A DNA stretch of 41,815 nucleotides from Rhizosphaericola sp047606825 (GCA_047606825.1 JASGDY010000030.1:1-41815), one strand, 5' to 3'; shown: positions 7,448-15,956, counted from the first letter of the stretch. Numbers and translations are program-made. Notes: a model not told the origin generated them from the sequence alone.

Positions 7448-8434
7448 TTATTTTTGTTGGTACATCACTTCTTTCACTTTGCGGACGACCTGGTCCACAT
7501 TGGGCAGGTAAGCTTCTGCCAGGTTGGGCGCATAGTGCATAGGCGCATCGATGCTTGTGATACGTCTTATGGGCGCGTCCAGATAGTCGAAACCTTCTTT
7601 CTGTATCTGGTAGGCAAGTTCGGAACTGATGGACGCAAACGGCCATTGTTCTTCCACGATGACGAGCCTATTGGTTTTCTTCACGCTTTCCAGTACGGTC
7701 ATCCAGTCGAGCGGACGGATGGTGAGCAGGTCGATGACCTCGGCGTTGATGCCTTCTTTTTCCAGTTCGGCTGCCGCGTTCTTGGCTACTTTCATCAATT
7801 TGTTGAAAGATACGATAGTGACGTCCGTCCCGGGTTTGACCACTGCGGCCTTGCCCAGCTCGATATAATATTCTTCTTCCGGTACTTCGCCTTTGTCACC
7901 GTAGAGCACCTCGCTTTCCATGAAGATGACGGGGTCTTCCTCATAGCGGATGGACTGTTTCAGCAAACCTTTGGCATAATAGGGATCTACGACCGAAACG
8001 ACCTTGATACCTGGGATATTGGCATACAGGCTTTCAAATGCGGTGGAGTGCTGCGCGCCCAGCTGTCCCGCACTGCCGTTGGGACCACGGAAAACGATAG
8101 GGCAGCGCAACTGTCCGCCGCTCATCGCCAGCATCTTGGACGCTGTGTTGAGTATCTGGTCGATTGCCAAAGTCGCAAAGTTCCAGGTCATGAACTCGAT
8201 GATTGGTCGCAGTCCGTTCTGTGCCGCGCCTACACCGATAGCCGAAAAACCCAGCTCGGTGATGGGCGTGTCCAATATTCTTTTGGGTCCAAACTCGGCC
8301 AGCATTCCCTGGCTTACCTTGTAGGCTCCGTTGTATTCGGCTACTTCTTCTCCCATCAAGAATATCCTGTCATCCCGTCTCATTTCTTCGTTCATGGCTT
8401 CACGAAGTGCTTCGCGCAATGCTATCTGTCGCAT
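7448..8434 (-). CDS. pdhB: Pyruvate dehydrogenase E1 component, beta subunit
   Basis: The 328-residue protein is a transketolase-like E1 beta subunit. It opens RQIALREALREAMNEEMRR, followed by FLMGEEVAEYNGAYKVSQG (thiamin diphosphate region), DTPITELGFSAIGVGAA and, near the C-terminus, the typical RITSIDAPMHYAPNLAEAYL. With E1 alpha it decarboxylates pyruvate and passes the acetyl group to the lipoyl E2. The alpha subunit and E2/E3 genes are not in this window, so the genes are dispersed here. A branched-chain 2-oxoacid E1 beta is the alternative, but the sequence pattern fits PDH better. The gene probably begins its own transcript and may continue into the HAD phosphatase. Confidence 0.92.
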   Translation of the reverse strand: MRQIALREALREAMNEEMRRDDRIFLMGEEVAEYNGAYKVSQGMLAEFGPKRILDTPITELGFSAIGVGAAQNGLRPIIEFMTWNFATLAIDQILNTASKMLAMSGGQLRCPIVFRGPNGSAGQLGAQHSTAFESLYANIPGIKVVSVVDPYYAKGLLKQSIRYEEDPVIFMESEVLYGDKGEVPEEEYYIELGKAAVVKPGTDVTIVSFNKLMKVAKNAAAELEKEGINAEVIDLLTIRPLDWMTVLESVKKTNRLVIVEEQWPFASISSELAYQIQKEGFDYLDAPIRRITSIDAPMHYAPNLAEAYLPNVDQVVRKVKEVMYQQK

Positions 8435-8462
8435 ATTTGAAATCTGTTTCTGGTTTTTAAAC

Positions 8463-8639
8463 TTAGGAATGCGGCAAAAATATAGTTTTCTGCAATAAAT
8501 CGTCGCTGAATATTTTTTTAGTTGGATTTGGGTTGTGGATGTGGTCTATGGTCCATTTTGCCAATACCTGATTATTACCATACGTTTGTCCAGGTAATGC
8601 AGCGATGAAAAATATTAAAAGTGCACTACAAGATATCAT
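8463..8639 (-). CDS. Possible short exported peptide or gene remnant
   Basis: On the minus strand a 58-residue frame begins MISCSALLIFFIAALPGQTYG, which looks like a genuine signal peptide with a cleavage site after TYG or nearby, followed by NNQVLAKWTIDHIHNPNPTKK. It stops 29 bp before pdhB starts. The mature part is too short to name; it may be the 5' end of a lost exported enzyme, or chance. No other gene occupies 8435-8950, and the plus-strand frame at 8605-8826 there looks non-coding. Confidence 0.25.
   Translation of the reverse strand: MISCSALLIFFIAALPGQTYGNNQVLAKWTIDHIHNPNPTKKIFSDDLLQKTIFLPHS
8475..8482 (-). promoter_or_regulatory. -7 element TATTTTTG before pdhB
   Basis: The minus strand reads TATTTTTG, matching TAnnTTTG, 40 nt before the pdhB ATG. 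No correctly spaced -33 TTG is seen, so the call is tentative. Confidence 0.35.
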
Positions 8640-8650
8640 TTGCGCAAATG
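8637..8650. promoter_or_regulatory. 14-bp perfect palindrome, possible operator
   Basis: CATTTGCGCAAATG reads the same on both strands and sits at the start of the possible exported peptide, in the 516-bp gap between pdhB and the fucosidase gene. It is a candidate binding site with no known partner. Confidence 0.3.
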
Positions 8651-8950
8651 AACCAACCCTTTGGCAAAGCATGTCAACTCAAAACAAACGTCAGCATTTT
8701 TATTCCACATCGCATTGTTTTTTTAACATGTACATGATGAAAATGTGCTGTCAAATGATGGCGTTCTTTTTTCCATTGATGCCGTCTTTTGCCTCCTCCA
8801 CAACTTCTACGGATAGCTGTCTTTAAAAAGGTACGGAGAGTAATCTAGAAGGTTTAACTGTTATATGAACCAAAAAATTAATGTATGTTTGGCGCAGTCA
8901 AATTATTCTTCCAAAGCAGAACCCTTTATCTTTTTGAAAAAGAAAATCCG

Positions 8951-10297
8951 ATGAAGTATAGCAAAAAACTCCTATCAGCGGCCGCCTTTGCGGTTATTGG
9001 CATCAGTAACCTCCCCGCCCAACAAAAAATCGCTCCCGATTCCATCAAAAACAAAATGCGGTGGTTCGTCGACGGCAAGCTGGGAATTTTTATCCATTAC
9101 GGTATCTACGACGTGGACGGCGTTACCGAAAGTTGGTCTTTCCACAACAGAATCGTTCCCTACAAAAAATACATGAACCAATTAAACGGTTTCACTGCCA
9201 GCAGGTACAATCCCGAATATTGGGCTGACCTGATTAAGGAAACAGGTGCGTCTTACGCCGTATTGACGACCAAACACCATGACGGCGTGGCGCTTTGGGA
9301 CACGAAACAGAGCGACCTCAGCATAGTGAAAAAAACTCCCGCCAAGAGGGACTTGCTCGCGCCGTTCTACGCGGCCCTACGTAAACGTGGCATCAAGGCG
9401 GGCGCGTATTTTTCGCTGATTGACTGGAGCGACAGCCGCTATCCCGGCATGTTCAAGGACTCCAACAAATACGACATCAAAAACAACCCGCAGCGCTGGG
9501 CGCAGTTCAAAAAATTCATGTACGCACAATTAGACGAAGTTGCCAAAGAGGTCAACCCCGACCTTTGGTGGTTTGACGGCGACTGGGAACACAGCGCGGA
9601 GGAATGGGGTGCGCCTGACATCCGAAAAAAACTTTTGTCCTACAACCCCAACACCATCATCAATGGCCGTCTGCAAGGTTATGGCGACTATGACACGCCC
9701 GAACAAAATTTTCCTATCACAAGACCCGATTTCCATTGGTGGGAACTATGTATGACCATCAACAACAACTGGGGATACAGTCCACACGATTCCGCGTTCA
9801 AAACCCCTTACGAGGTCATAACGATTTTTTCGGACTGCATCAGCAACGGCGGTACGATGCTGTTGGATTTCGGTCCGAAAGAGGACGGCACGATACAGCC
9901 CGAGGAGGAGAACGTACTACGCGAATTGGGGAAGTGGAACAAAAAACATGCAACTGCGATATTCAATACCGTAGCTGGTCTGCCTTTGGGACATTTCTAC
10001 GGCCCGACAACCTTGTCCAAGGACTCGACCAAACTATACCTTTTCCTAACTTCTCAAAACAGCGGACACGTCGTCGTGAAAGGCATCAAGAACGCCGTCA
10101 AGGACATCAAGGTTGTTGGAAAGCCGGACGCGCAGTCCCTGGCACACAAGGTCGTCGGCAAGATTTCGTGGAGTCCTGTTCCGGGGCTTCTGTATATCGA
10201 CGTGCCCAACAATATCCAGGACGAATACGTCACCGTGCTCGAGGTTTCGCTGGATGGCAAGCTGGATTTGTACCGCGGAAAAGGTGGGTTGAAATAA
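8951..10297 (+). CDS. Alpha-L-fucosidase, glycoside hydrolase family 29, exported
   Basis: The enzyme would release L-fucose from glycans in the periplasm or outside the cell. The 448-residue product begins with a signal peptide (MKYSKKLLSAAAFAVIGISN, cleavage near LPAQQ). The family pattern follows: RWFVDGKLGIFIHYGIYDV, YAVLTTKHHDGVALWDT, and LWWFDGDWEH, whose aspartate before GDW is the expected nucleophile of this retaining family. The acid/base residue is not easy to place. Length is typical for the catalytic domain plus a short C-terminal beta domain. I chose the ATG at 8951 because the signal peptide starts there; the frame is open from 8885. No SusC/SusD genes flank it, so it is not part of a visible polysaccharide utilisation locus. 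Confidence 0.92.
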   Translation: MKYSKKLLSAAAFAVIGISNLPAQQKIAPDSIKNKMRWFVDGKLGIFIHYGIYDVDGVTESWSFHNRIVPYKKYMNQLNGFTASRYNPEYWADLIKETGASYAVLTTKHHDGVALWDTKQSDLSIVKKTPAKRDLLAPFYAALRKRGIKAGAYFSLIDWSDSRYPGMFKDSNKYDIKNNPQRWAQFKKFMYAQLDEVAKEVNPDLWWFDGDWEHSAEEWGAPDIRKKLLSYNPNTIINGRLQGYGDYDTPEQNFPITRPDFHWWELCMTINNNWGYSPHDSAFKTPYEVITIFSDCISNGGTMLLDFGPKEDGTIQPEEENVLRELGKWNKKHATAIFNTVAGLPLGHFYGPTTLSKDSTKLYLFLTSQNSGHVVVKGIKNAVKDIKVVGKPDAQSLAHKVVGKISWSPVPGLLYIDVPNNIQDEYVTVLEVSLDGKLDLYRGKGGLK

Positions 10298-10330
10298 AAA
10301 AGGGAAAAGTTAAAAGTCAAAAACAAAAAG
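10296..10330 (+). repeat. Purine-rich AAAGTCAAAA-type dispersed repeat (copy 1)
   Basis: A degenerate purine-rich stretch immediately follows the fucosidase stop codon. It contains AAAGTCAAAA (10313-10322), whose inverse complement occurs at 10431-10440, so copies 1 and 2 form a long-range inverted pair around about 100 bp of otherwise featureless DNA. Confidence 0.5.
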
Positions 10331-10416
10331 TTTTTTAGTCGATGGTGAACTTTTCCGCAAAGTCCTCGCTGGAGTGGGGATTTTATGCGAACTGAATGAC
10401 TGTAGACAGTTCAACG

Positions 10417-10440
10417 CTTTTCCTTTTTCCTTTTGACTTT
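10417..10440 (-). repeat. Pyrimidine-rich TTTTGACTTT-type dispersed repeat (copy 2)
   Basis: The plus strand here reads as alternating CTTTT, CCTTTTT and TTTTGACTTT. The same sequence type occurs, inverted, upstream of the ubiD-like gene (18370-18399) and in looser form upstream of the exonuclease gene (31427-31460). It lies 34 bp in front of the Omp85-type gene. Confidence 0.5.
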
Positions 10441-10474
10441 ATAATATCCTTCCCGATTGGGCGTTTATAGCAAT

Positions 10475-12256
10475 ATGATGTCCCAAAGGCTTCCGCTTTT
10501 TATCTTGTTGCTGGTACAGTTGGTGGTTTTCCTTGGATTTTCGCAGACGGCGAAGATGCCGTACATCCTGACAGTCGTGCGTGTCGATACATCGGCAGTG
10601 GAGATACCTGCCGTACAGACTGTATTTGCATCCAAAAACGATAAGGCAAGCTATGTATTCAAACTGCAAAACCAGTTGGTCGCACAAGGTTTTGCCACGG
10701 CTTCCATAGATTCGGTCTGGGAACACGGAGACACGACTTATATTGCGCTTTTTCTCGGGGAAAAATATGTCTGGAAAAGTGTGCGCGTGTCTCCTTGGGA
10801 CAGTTTGCTGTTGGTCGGTTTAGGTTATGGTGCGGCGCGTCTGCAATCTTTGGACAATCTTTCCATACAAAAGATGCAGGACAGCGTGCTGACCTATTAC
10901 AACAACAATGGCTATCCTTTTGCCTCGGTCGGCATGGACAGCATAGTGCTACAAGACAACCGGATTTTCGGACATCTTGCCATCGACAAAGGCAGTCTGT
11001 ACCTTGTCGATACCATTGTCCAAAACGGCAAGGCAAAACTCACGCAAAACTTTCTCCACCGCTACTTGGAAATATCGCCACATGCAGCTTACAGTACCCA
11101 AACACTTGGCTCTGTTTCCCAGAGATTGCAGAACCTGCCTTATGTCACCCAGTCTCGGCCTTGGGAACTCCAAATGACCAGCACGGGCGCACGCCTCAAT
11201 CTCTACCTCGAACCCAAACAGGTCAACCAGATTGACGCGGTTGTCGGTTTTCTCCCCGCAAACGGCGACCTTGGCGGTAAGTTGCTGCTGACGGGACAGG
11301 TCAATCTTGACCTGCAAAATGCCTTTGCGGCGGGAGAGGAGCTGAAGTTCAGTTGGCAACAATTACAGTCGCGGTCGCCACGCATCCATCTAGGATTTGC
11401 TCGACCGTATATGTTCAATTCGCCTTATGGAGTGGATTTTGACTTTGAACTGTACAAACGCGATTCTTTGTTTGTCAACGTTTACGGTAAGTTTGGCGTG
11501 CAATATGCCACGTCTTCGCAGCAAAGCACGGGTATTTTTGTGCAGTTTGCTTCCATGCGCGCATTGGACCTGGACACCGCAACGGTATTGCTGACCAAAC
11601 AACTCCCAAGCGTTATGGACGTCAGCACGGTAAGTCTGGGCGTGCAGTACCGTTTCAACAACACCAACTATCGGCTCAATCCACGACGCGGCAACGAGCT
11701 GACATTTGCGGCGATGGTCGGCAACAGGAATATCGGCAAAAACGAGACAATCATGCAACTGAAAAGCGATACGTTTGACTATGCAAGCCTGTACGACACG
11801 GTCAAGCTCAAAAGCTACCAATACCGGATTGTCGCTTCCGGAGCGCATTATTTTCCGGTGGGTAAGCAAGCGGTTTTCAAGGCGGGATTGAGCGCGGGCA
11901 TTTACCAAAGCCCCAACACTTATGTCAACGAACTCTTTCAGATTGGCGGTTACAAGCTGTTGCGCGGTTTCGACGAGGAAAGCATCTACGCCAATGCTTA
12001 CGCCGTAGGGATGGCGGAATATCGTTACCTAATCGGTCAGAATGCCTATTTCTTTGGATTTAGTGATGTCGGATATGCCGCGTACAATGTCGAGAACACC
12101 AAATTCCACAATACCTATATCGGTCTGGGCGTGGGCATGGCATTGCAGACCAAGGCAGGTATGCTCAACCTAAGTTACGCTGTGGGCAAACGTGACGACA
12201 CCAAATTCGACATGCAAAAAGCCAAGATACACATTGGGTTTGTATCATTGTTTTAA
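10475..12256 (+). CDS. Omp85-superfamily outer-membrane protein (BamA/TamA-like)
   Basis: The 593-residue protein starts with a signal peptide (LPLFILLLVQLVVFLGFSQ) and has an N-terminal region that reads like POTRA domains (about residues 40-250; for example DSVLTYYNNNGYPFASVGMDS). A C-terminal beta-barrel follows. The diagnostic Omp85 loop-6 motif is seen as FQIGGYKLLRGFDEESI near residues 485-500, and the final strand ends in phenylalanine (HIGFVSLF). Such proteins insert or export proteins or lipids at the outer membrane. It is shorter than BamA, so it is more likely an accessory member with an unknown client. The ATG pair at 10475/10478 precedes the signal peptide; I chose the first. Confidence 0.85.
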   Translation: MMSQRLPLFILLLVQLVVFLGFSQTAKMPYILTVVRVDTSAVEIPAVQTVFASKNDKASYVFKLQNQLVAQGFATASIDSVWEHGDTTYIALFLGEKYVWKSVRVSPWDSLLLVGLGYGAARLQSLDNLSIQKMQDSVLTYYNNNGYPFASVGMDSIVLQDNRIFGHLAIDKGSLYLVDTIVQNGKAKLTQNFLHRYLEISPHAAYSTQTLGSVSQRLQNLPYVTQSRPWELQMTSTGARLNLYLEPKQVNQIDAVVGFLPANGDLGGKLLLTGQVNLDLQNAFAAGEELKFSWQQLQSRSPRIHLGFARPYMFNSPYGVDFDFELYKRDSLFVNVYGKFGVQYATSSQQSTGIFVQFASMRALDLDTATVLLTKQLPSVMDVSTVSLGVQYRFNNTNYRLNPRRGNELTFAAMVGNRNIGKNETIMQLKSDTFDYASLYDTVKLKSYQYRIVASGAHYFPVGKQAVFKAGLSAGIYQSPNTYVNELFQIGGYKLLRGFDEESIYANAYAVGMAEYRYLIGQNAYFFGFSDVGYAAYNVENTKFHNTYIGLGVGMALQTKAGMLNLSYAVGKRDDTKFDMQKAKIHIGFVSLF

Positions 12257-12336
12257 ATGCCTATCGCAATGAAATACAATACAATAACTTTAGCGGTTAT
12301 GGATTGGACATCCACATAAATGATGAAAACATTCAT

Positions 12337-12363
12337 CGTCATTCCCACGAAGGCGGGAATCTT
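12337..12363. repeat. REP-like palindrome, second copy
   Basis: ATTCCC (12341-12346) and GGGAAT (12355-12360) form a hairpin, and 12348-12362 is identical over 15 bases to 111-125. It lies in the 191-bp gap between the Omp85 gene and the acetyltransferase gene. Confidence 0.65.
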
Positions 12364-12435
12364 ATCATTCTGGAGAATCTGGAAAAAATGACCATCAGAA
12401 TCGGGGAAAGCAGGACATCCGATTCCGAATCGCCA

Positions 12436-12443
12436 TAACTTTA
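12436..12443 (+). promoter_or_regulatory. -7-like element TAACTTTA before the GNAT gene
   Basis: TAACTTTA differs from TAnnTTTG at the last base and ends 4 nt before the ATG at 12448, again suggesting a leaderless or very short leader. The -33 element is not evident. Confidence 0.3.
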
Positions 12444-12447
12444 CGGC

Positions 12448-12945
12448 ATGGAAATCATTACAGCGACGAAAAAAGATATTCCGCTCATCCAGGAATTGGC
12501 AAAAAAATCCTGGGACGCGGCTTATGCCCATCTTCTTTCGCGTGGACAGATTGATTATATGCTGTCCGAAATGTATTCGGAAAAAGAAATCGCCACACAT
12601 CTCGACCATCCCGACTGGCAATATTGGCTGGTCAAGGACAATGACGGTAACTACGGCGGTTTGGTCGGTTACCAATGGGACTACGAACCAGCAACTACCA
12701 AACTCCACCGCATCTACATGCTTCCCGAAACGAAGGGAAAAGGTCTCGGTAAATATGCGCTGGGCACGCTGAAACGCAGGGTAAAAGACCGCAACAATAC
12801 GCGCATCATATTGAACGTCAACAAATACAATACCGCTAAAGCATTTTATGAATCACAAGGTTTTTCCGTTTACGACGAAGGTGTCTTTGACATCGGCAAC
12901 GGTTACGTGATGGACGACTATTTGATGGAGTGGCGTATGGAATGA
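12448..12945 (+). CDS. GNAT-family N-acetyltransferase
   Basis: A 165-residue acetyltransferase. The acetyl-CoA pyrophosphate loop is visible as LHRIYMLPETKGKGLGKYAL (R/Q-x-x-G-x-G type, about residues 90-110). The C-terminal strand and alpha-4 region (NKYNTAKAFYESQGF) is typical for GNAT enzymes related to RimI or spermidine-type acetyltransferases. The substrate cannot be predicted. The gene converges with the TlpA-like gene, with only 6 bp between stop codons, so the two transcripts must overlap. Confidence 0.88.
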   Translation: MEIITATKKDIPLIQELAKKSWDAAYAHLLSRGQIDYMLSEMYSEKEIATHLDHPDWQYWLVKDNDGNYGGLVGYQWDYEPATTKLHRIYMLPETKGKGLGKYALGTLKRRVKDRNNTRIILNVNKYNTAKAFYESQGFSVYDEGVFDIGNGYVMDDYLMEWRME

Positions 12946-12951
12946 TACGCC

Positions 12952-14103
12952 TTATTTCAACACTTCGTCCAGTTTCTGTTCCAATGCTTCGCCGCGTAGG
13001 CTGCTGGCGATGATTTTGCCGCTTGGGTCGATGAGCACATTGAACGGAATGCCGTCAAATTGGTATTTTCCAACAGCTTCGCTGTCCCAGAACTTGAGGT
13101 CGCTCATCTGTTGCCATGCCAGCTTGTCCGCCTTGATTGCCTGTATCCACGATTCTTTTTCTTTGTCGAGTGACACGCCCAGTATAGTAAAGTTTTTCTC
13201 CTTGAATTTGTTGTACGCTGCGACGACGTTTGGATTTTCACCTCGGCAAGGCCCGCACCAGCTCGCCCAGAAGTCTACTAACAGGTATTTGCCCTTGAAC
13301 TGGCTGATGGAAATCGGTTTTCCATCCGGGTCGTTCATTGTCAGTTCAGGTGCCTGCTGTCCCAGTAGCGGATAGCTTTTGTCCTGGACTCCGTCTGCAT
13401 TGCTGACTTTCATCAAGCTCATCAGCGTTGCCAGACTTTTGTTTTCGGGAAATTTTTTGGCCGTATTTTCTGCGATGGGCAACAGCTCGTCCGGTTGCAT
13501 TGTCTTTGTTCCCTGGACGATGACGTAGGCGGCGGCGGAAGGGCTGTTGGTCGTCTGGATAAAGTCTTTTACCATATTGTTGATGTCGGCGAAATAACCT
13601 TTTCTTTTCGCTTTCAGGTTGTCGATGATGCTGTCCTGTTTTTTGATGGGGACTTGCAGGTTCATGATGGAGTCGATGGTATGTTTGGTGGCGGCGATAG
13701 ACGAGTCTTTAGCCGCATATTTATTCAGAAACCCGTAGAGTGCCGTGGAGGCTTCCGAGCCTTGGATGTCCGGATGCCTGTCATCCTGAGGGTCTATATT
13801 GATTGTGATTGCGTCGTTGTCATTCACAAAAATGACCTGATAGTCATTGTCGATGACTACGCGGTAGAGGCTTTCGCCCTTGCTAATGGCTTTCAGTTGG
13901 TAAGAGCCGTCCGCATTTACAGAAGTGGAATCCAATATCTCGGGATTCGGTGAGTTGAATCCCAGCTCTTCCAGGTAAGCTTTGTAGGCCTTGACTTTCA
14001 GTACCTTGCCTGACACTCCAAATTGGTTGACGCTTCCTTTGTCATTCTTGCATCCAAACAAAGCGACGGGGGCAAATAGTGCCAAAAATGAAAATATTTT
14101 CAT
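12952..14103 (-). CDS. TlpA-like thiol-disulfide oxidoreductase lipoprotein with DUF4369 domain
   Basis: The 383-residue protein carries a lipoprotein signal peptide (MKIFSFLALFAPVALFGCKN, acylated cysteine at residue 18). An N-terminal beta domain of the DUF4369 type follows (about 25-130), then a helical linker, then a thioredoxin-like domain (about 245-383) with the redox motif WASWCGPCRGENP. In Bacteroidota such proteins are membrane-anchored periplasmic reductases acting in cytochrome maturation or oxidative defence. I chose the ATG at 14103 because the signal peptide begins there; an upstream in-frame start at 14121 would add six residues. It is divergent from the YdcF-like gene. Confidence 0.9.
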   Translation of the reverse strand: MKIFSFLALFAPVALFGCKNDKGSVNQFGVSGKVLKVKAYKAYLEELGFNSPNPEILDSTSVNADGSYQLKAISKGESLYRVVIDNDYQVIFVNDNDAITINIDPQDDRHPDIQGSEASTALYGFLNKYAAKDSSIAATKHTIDSIMNLQVPIKKQDSIIDNLKAKRKGYFADINNMVKDFIQTTNSPSAAAYVIVQGTKTMQPDELLPIAENTAKKFPENKSLATLMSLMKVSNADGVQDKSYPLLGQQAPELTMNDPDGKPISISQFKGKYLLVDFWASWCGPCRGENPNVVAAYNKFKEKNFTILGVSLDKEKESWIQAIKADKLAWQQMSDLKFWDSEAVGKYQFDGIPFNVLIDPSGKIIASSLRGEALEQKLDEVLK

Positions 14104-14409
14104 GGATATAAATGGTTTCAATGTAAATAAAATAGGTTATAAAAATAATGTCCCCATCCGAAATGCGAACAAAGATGGACGGATATTTATTCAAATACAA
14201 ATTATGGTGCTAAAACTTCCTTAAAATATTCGCGTGTGTTGCTGTTTTGTCCCAAATTGCAAACGAACCGGTGTCGTGTCAATCGCAAAATACCGCCTAT
14301 TCAAGAACCAACAACATTGATTGTCATCGACTGCGGTTGTTACTTTTGGCTTGACATAAGGTTGGTTGTCGTCCACCCAATACAAATATGAATAAACCAT
14401 TGATTTTCC
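14104..14409. other. Divergent intergenic region, 306 bp, nothing definite
   Basis: This gap separates two divergent exported-protein genes and should hold both promoters. I find no clear TTTG/TAnnTTTG pair with correct spacing, no strong hairpin and no coding frame with gene-like sequence. Confidence 0.4.
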
Positions 14410-15615
14410 ATGCGAATAAATAAAAAATCCTGTTTGTTATTTTTCTTGCTGTCTGTCCATCTTGCTTATGCACAGCAAAAAACACATAAAAAAGTGATGC
14501 TGATGCTGGGTTCGGCTAACCTGCCGACCTTGCAACACCGCGTTTCAGTAGCTTTTCAGCTTTTCAAGAGCCAGCCTTTTGACGCGATTATAGTGTCGGG
14601 CGGTTGCGGCGCACATGGTTCCTCGATATGCGAAGCTTCGGAAATGAAACGCTTACTGGAGACAGACGGCGTACCGTCGGGCATCATATTCAAAGAGGAA
14701 CGTTCCAAGACGACCATACAGAACTATTTTTATTCCCGCGTGTTGGAAGATGATTGCGGCCGACGTATCATACAGCCGGCCGACACGGTCTATGTGGTCT
14801 CTGACCATTGGCACGCTATTTCGGTTGCCGCCCGCCTGAATAAATATGACCATGTGACGGCATTTTTCCATATCGAGGGCAACCTGCAACCAAAAGCTAC
14901 CGACAATGTGGATTATGTATCCATCCTGCATGGTTATGCGGACAACGAAAAATTTGGACGCGTTGCCTTGTGGCCTACTCCAGATGCGGTTTTTCGCAAA
15001 GGCAGTACTTTAAACATCATTATCGGTGATTTGGTATTTTCCAAGACAGGTGATGGGCAGGAAAGTGTGCAGCCAATGAAAGAACTATTGCCGTCCTGGA
15101 TTCCCAAAAAGGTAGACGCCGCAACAGTGCAAGGCAAAGAAAGCCAGTTATGGTTAATCGTAGCAGACAGTGTATTCCGCTTTTCGTTGTCATCCAAACG
15201 CCAACCCGCACTATTCCCGCTACCGTTAAGGCAGTGGATAAAAAACCTCCCTACGCACTGGCGCAAGATAGACGCGCTGTCAATGGGAAAGGATTCCTTG
15301 TATGTTTTCCACGACGACGAGATGCTGACTGCTTACGGAAAAGGAGAACATTATACGGCGTCAAGTCCCGTAAAGATTAGCCAACGTATTGCCAACTTCC
15401 CGTTTAGCTGGGCAGGGGGATATGTCGATGCTGCGGACTTTGATCCTATGACGCATTTATTCACCCTGTTCAAAGCCCAGGAACAGCTTACCCTTGATGA
15501 AAAGTTCAGCATGGTAGGAGAGAAGCCCCAACCTTTTGCCTTGACCTGGCCGACAGCATACTATGGGAAAAAAGAAGCCGATTCAACTTCCGAAAATCTG
15601 AACTATTCTCACTGA
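14410..15615 (+). CDS. Exported YdcF-like (DUF218) domain fused to hemopexin-like repeats
   Basis: The 401-residue protein has a signal peptide (LLFFLLSVHLAYAQQ) and then a DUF218/YdcF-type domain (about 28-200). Its hallmarks are VMLMLGSANLP, IIVSGG, EASEMKRLLETDGVPS, SKTTIQNYF and a final YVVSDHWHA. The C-terminal half shows three units of about 45-50 residues with the hemopexin pattern: VDAATVQG... (near 235), KIDALSMG... (near 287) and YVDAADFDPMTHLFTLFK (near 338), each with spaced aromatic residues and a P..W end. Canonical hemopexin domains have four blades; only three are seen. YdcF-like proteins are linked to envelope biology but have no settled activity. Hemopexin blades usually bind proteins, metal or haem, so a periplasmic binding role is inferred. 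Confidence 0.75.
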   Translation: MRINKKSCLLFFLLSVHLAYAQQKTHKKVMLMLGSANLPTLQHRVSVAFQLFKSQPFDAIIVSGGCGAHGSSICEASEMKRLLETDGVPSGIIFKEERSKTTIQNYFYSRVLEDDCGRRIIQPADTVYVVSDHWHAISVAARLNKYDHVTAFFHIEGNLQPKATDNVDYVSILHGYADNEKFGRVALWPTPDAVFRKGSTLNIIIGDLVFSKTGDGQESVQPMKELLPSWIPKKVDAATVQGKESQLWLIVADSVFRFSLSSKRQPALFPLPLRQWIKNLPTHWRKIDALSMGKDSLYVFHDDEMLTAYGKGEHYTASSPVKISQRIANFPFSWAGGYVDAADFDPMTHLFTLFKAQEQLTLDEKFSMVGEKPQPFALTWPTAYYGKKEADSTSENLNYSH

Positions 15616-15795
15616 AAGTAAGCCCTTACCAGAAATGACCGGGGAGGTGCTGTTTTTTCACCTGAACATCATCAATTTTAAGTAAAAAGAACAACTCCTG
15701 AGCGTCATGTGGACGATAGGAGAAATCTCTTAGAGACTGTTTGAGTTAAGTTTTTCTGTACGGTTTTATATGTTTCCAAGACATAAAAACGTGTA

Positions 15796-15843
15796 TTCCT
15801 TCCCGCACAGTCCCCGCCGCGGCGGGGACTGTGCGGGAAGGAA
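15796..15843. repeat. 48-bp perfect palindrome with no spacer
   Basis: The left 24 bases (15796-15819) are the exact reverse complement of the right 24 (15820-15843). The core is very GC-rich in an AT-rich gap (15616-16004) without genes. As RNA it would form a long hairpin with almost no loop; as DNA it could extrude a cruciform. T-rich flanks are weak, so it is not a standard terminator, though it follows the YdcF-like gene. Confidence 0.8.
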
Positions 15844-15956
15844 ATAAATAACTTTAGCAGCTTCTTAATGCGCTTTTGTCGATATTGAAACAGCCTTTTA
15901 TTCAAAAGACAAAAGTCTAGACAACTTTATAATGACATTCGGGTTTTCCCTATTTT

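Noticed and set aside
8605..8826. Plus-strand frame of 73 codons between pdhB and the fucosidase
   Set aside because: Composition is odd (clusters of Met, Cys, Phe), there is no promoter or motif, and it overlaps the minus-strand signal-peptide frame.
15705..15905. Minus-strand frame of 66 codons
   Set aside because: It passes straight through the 48-bp palindrome and has no protein-like features.
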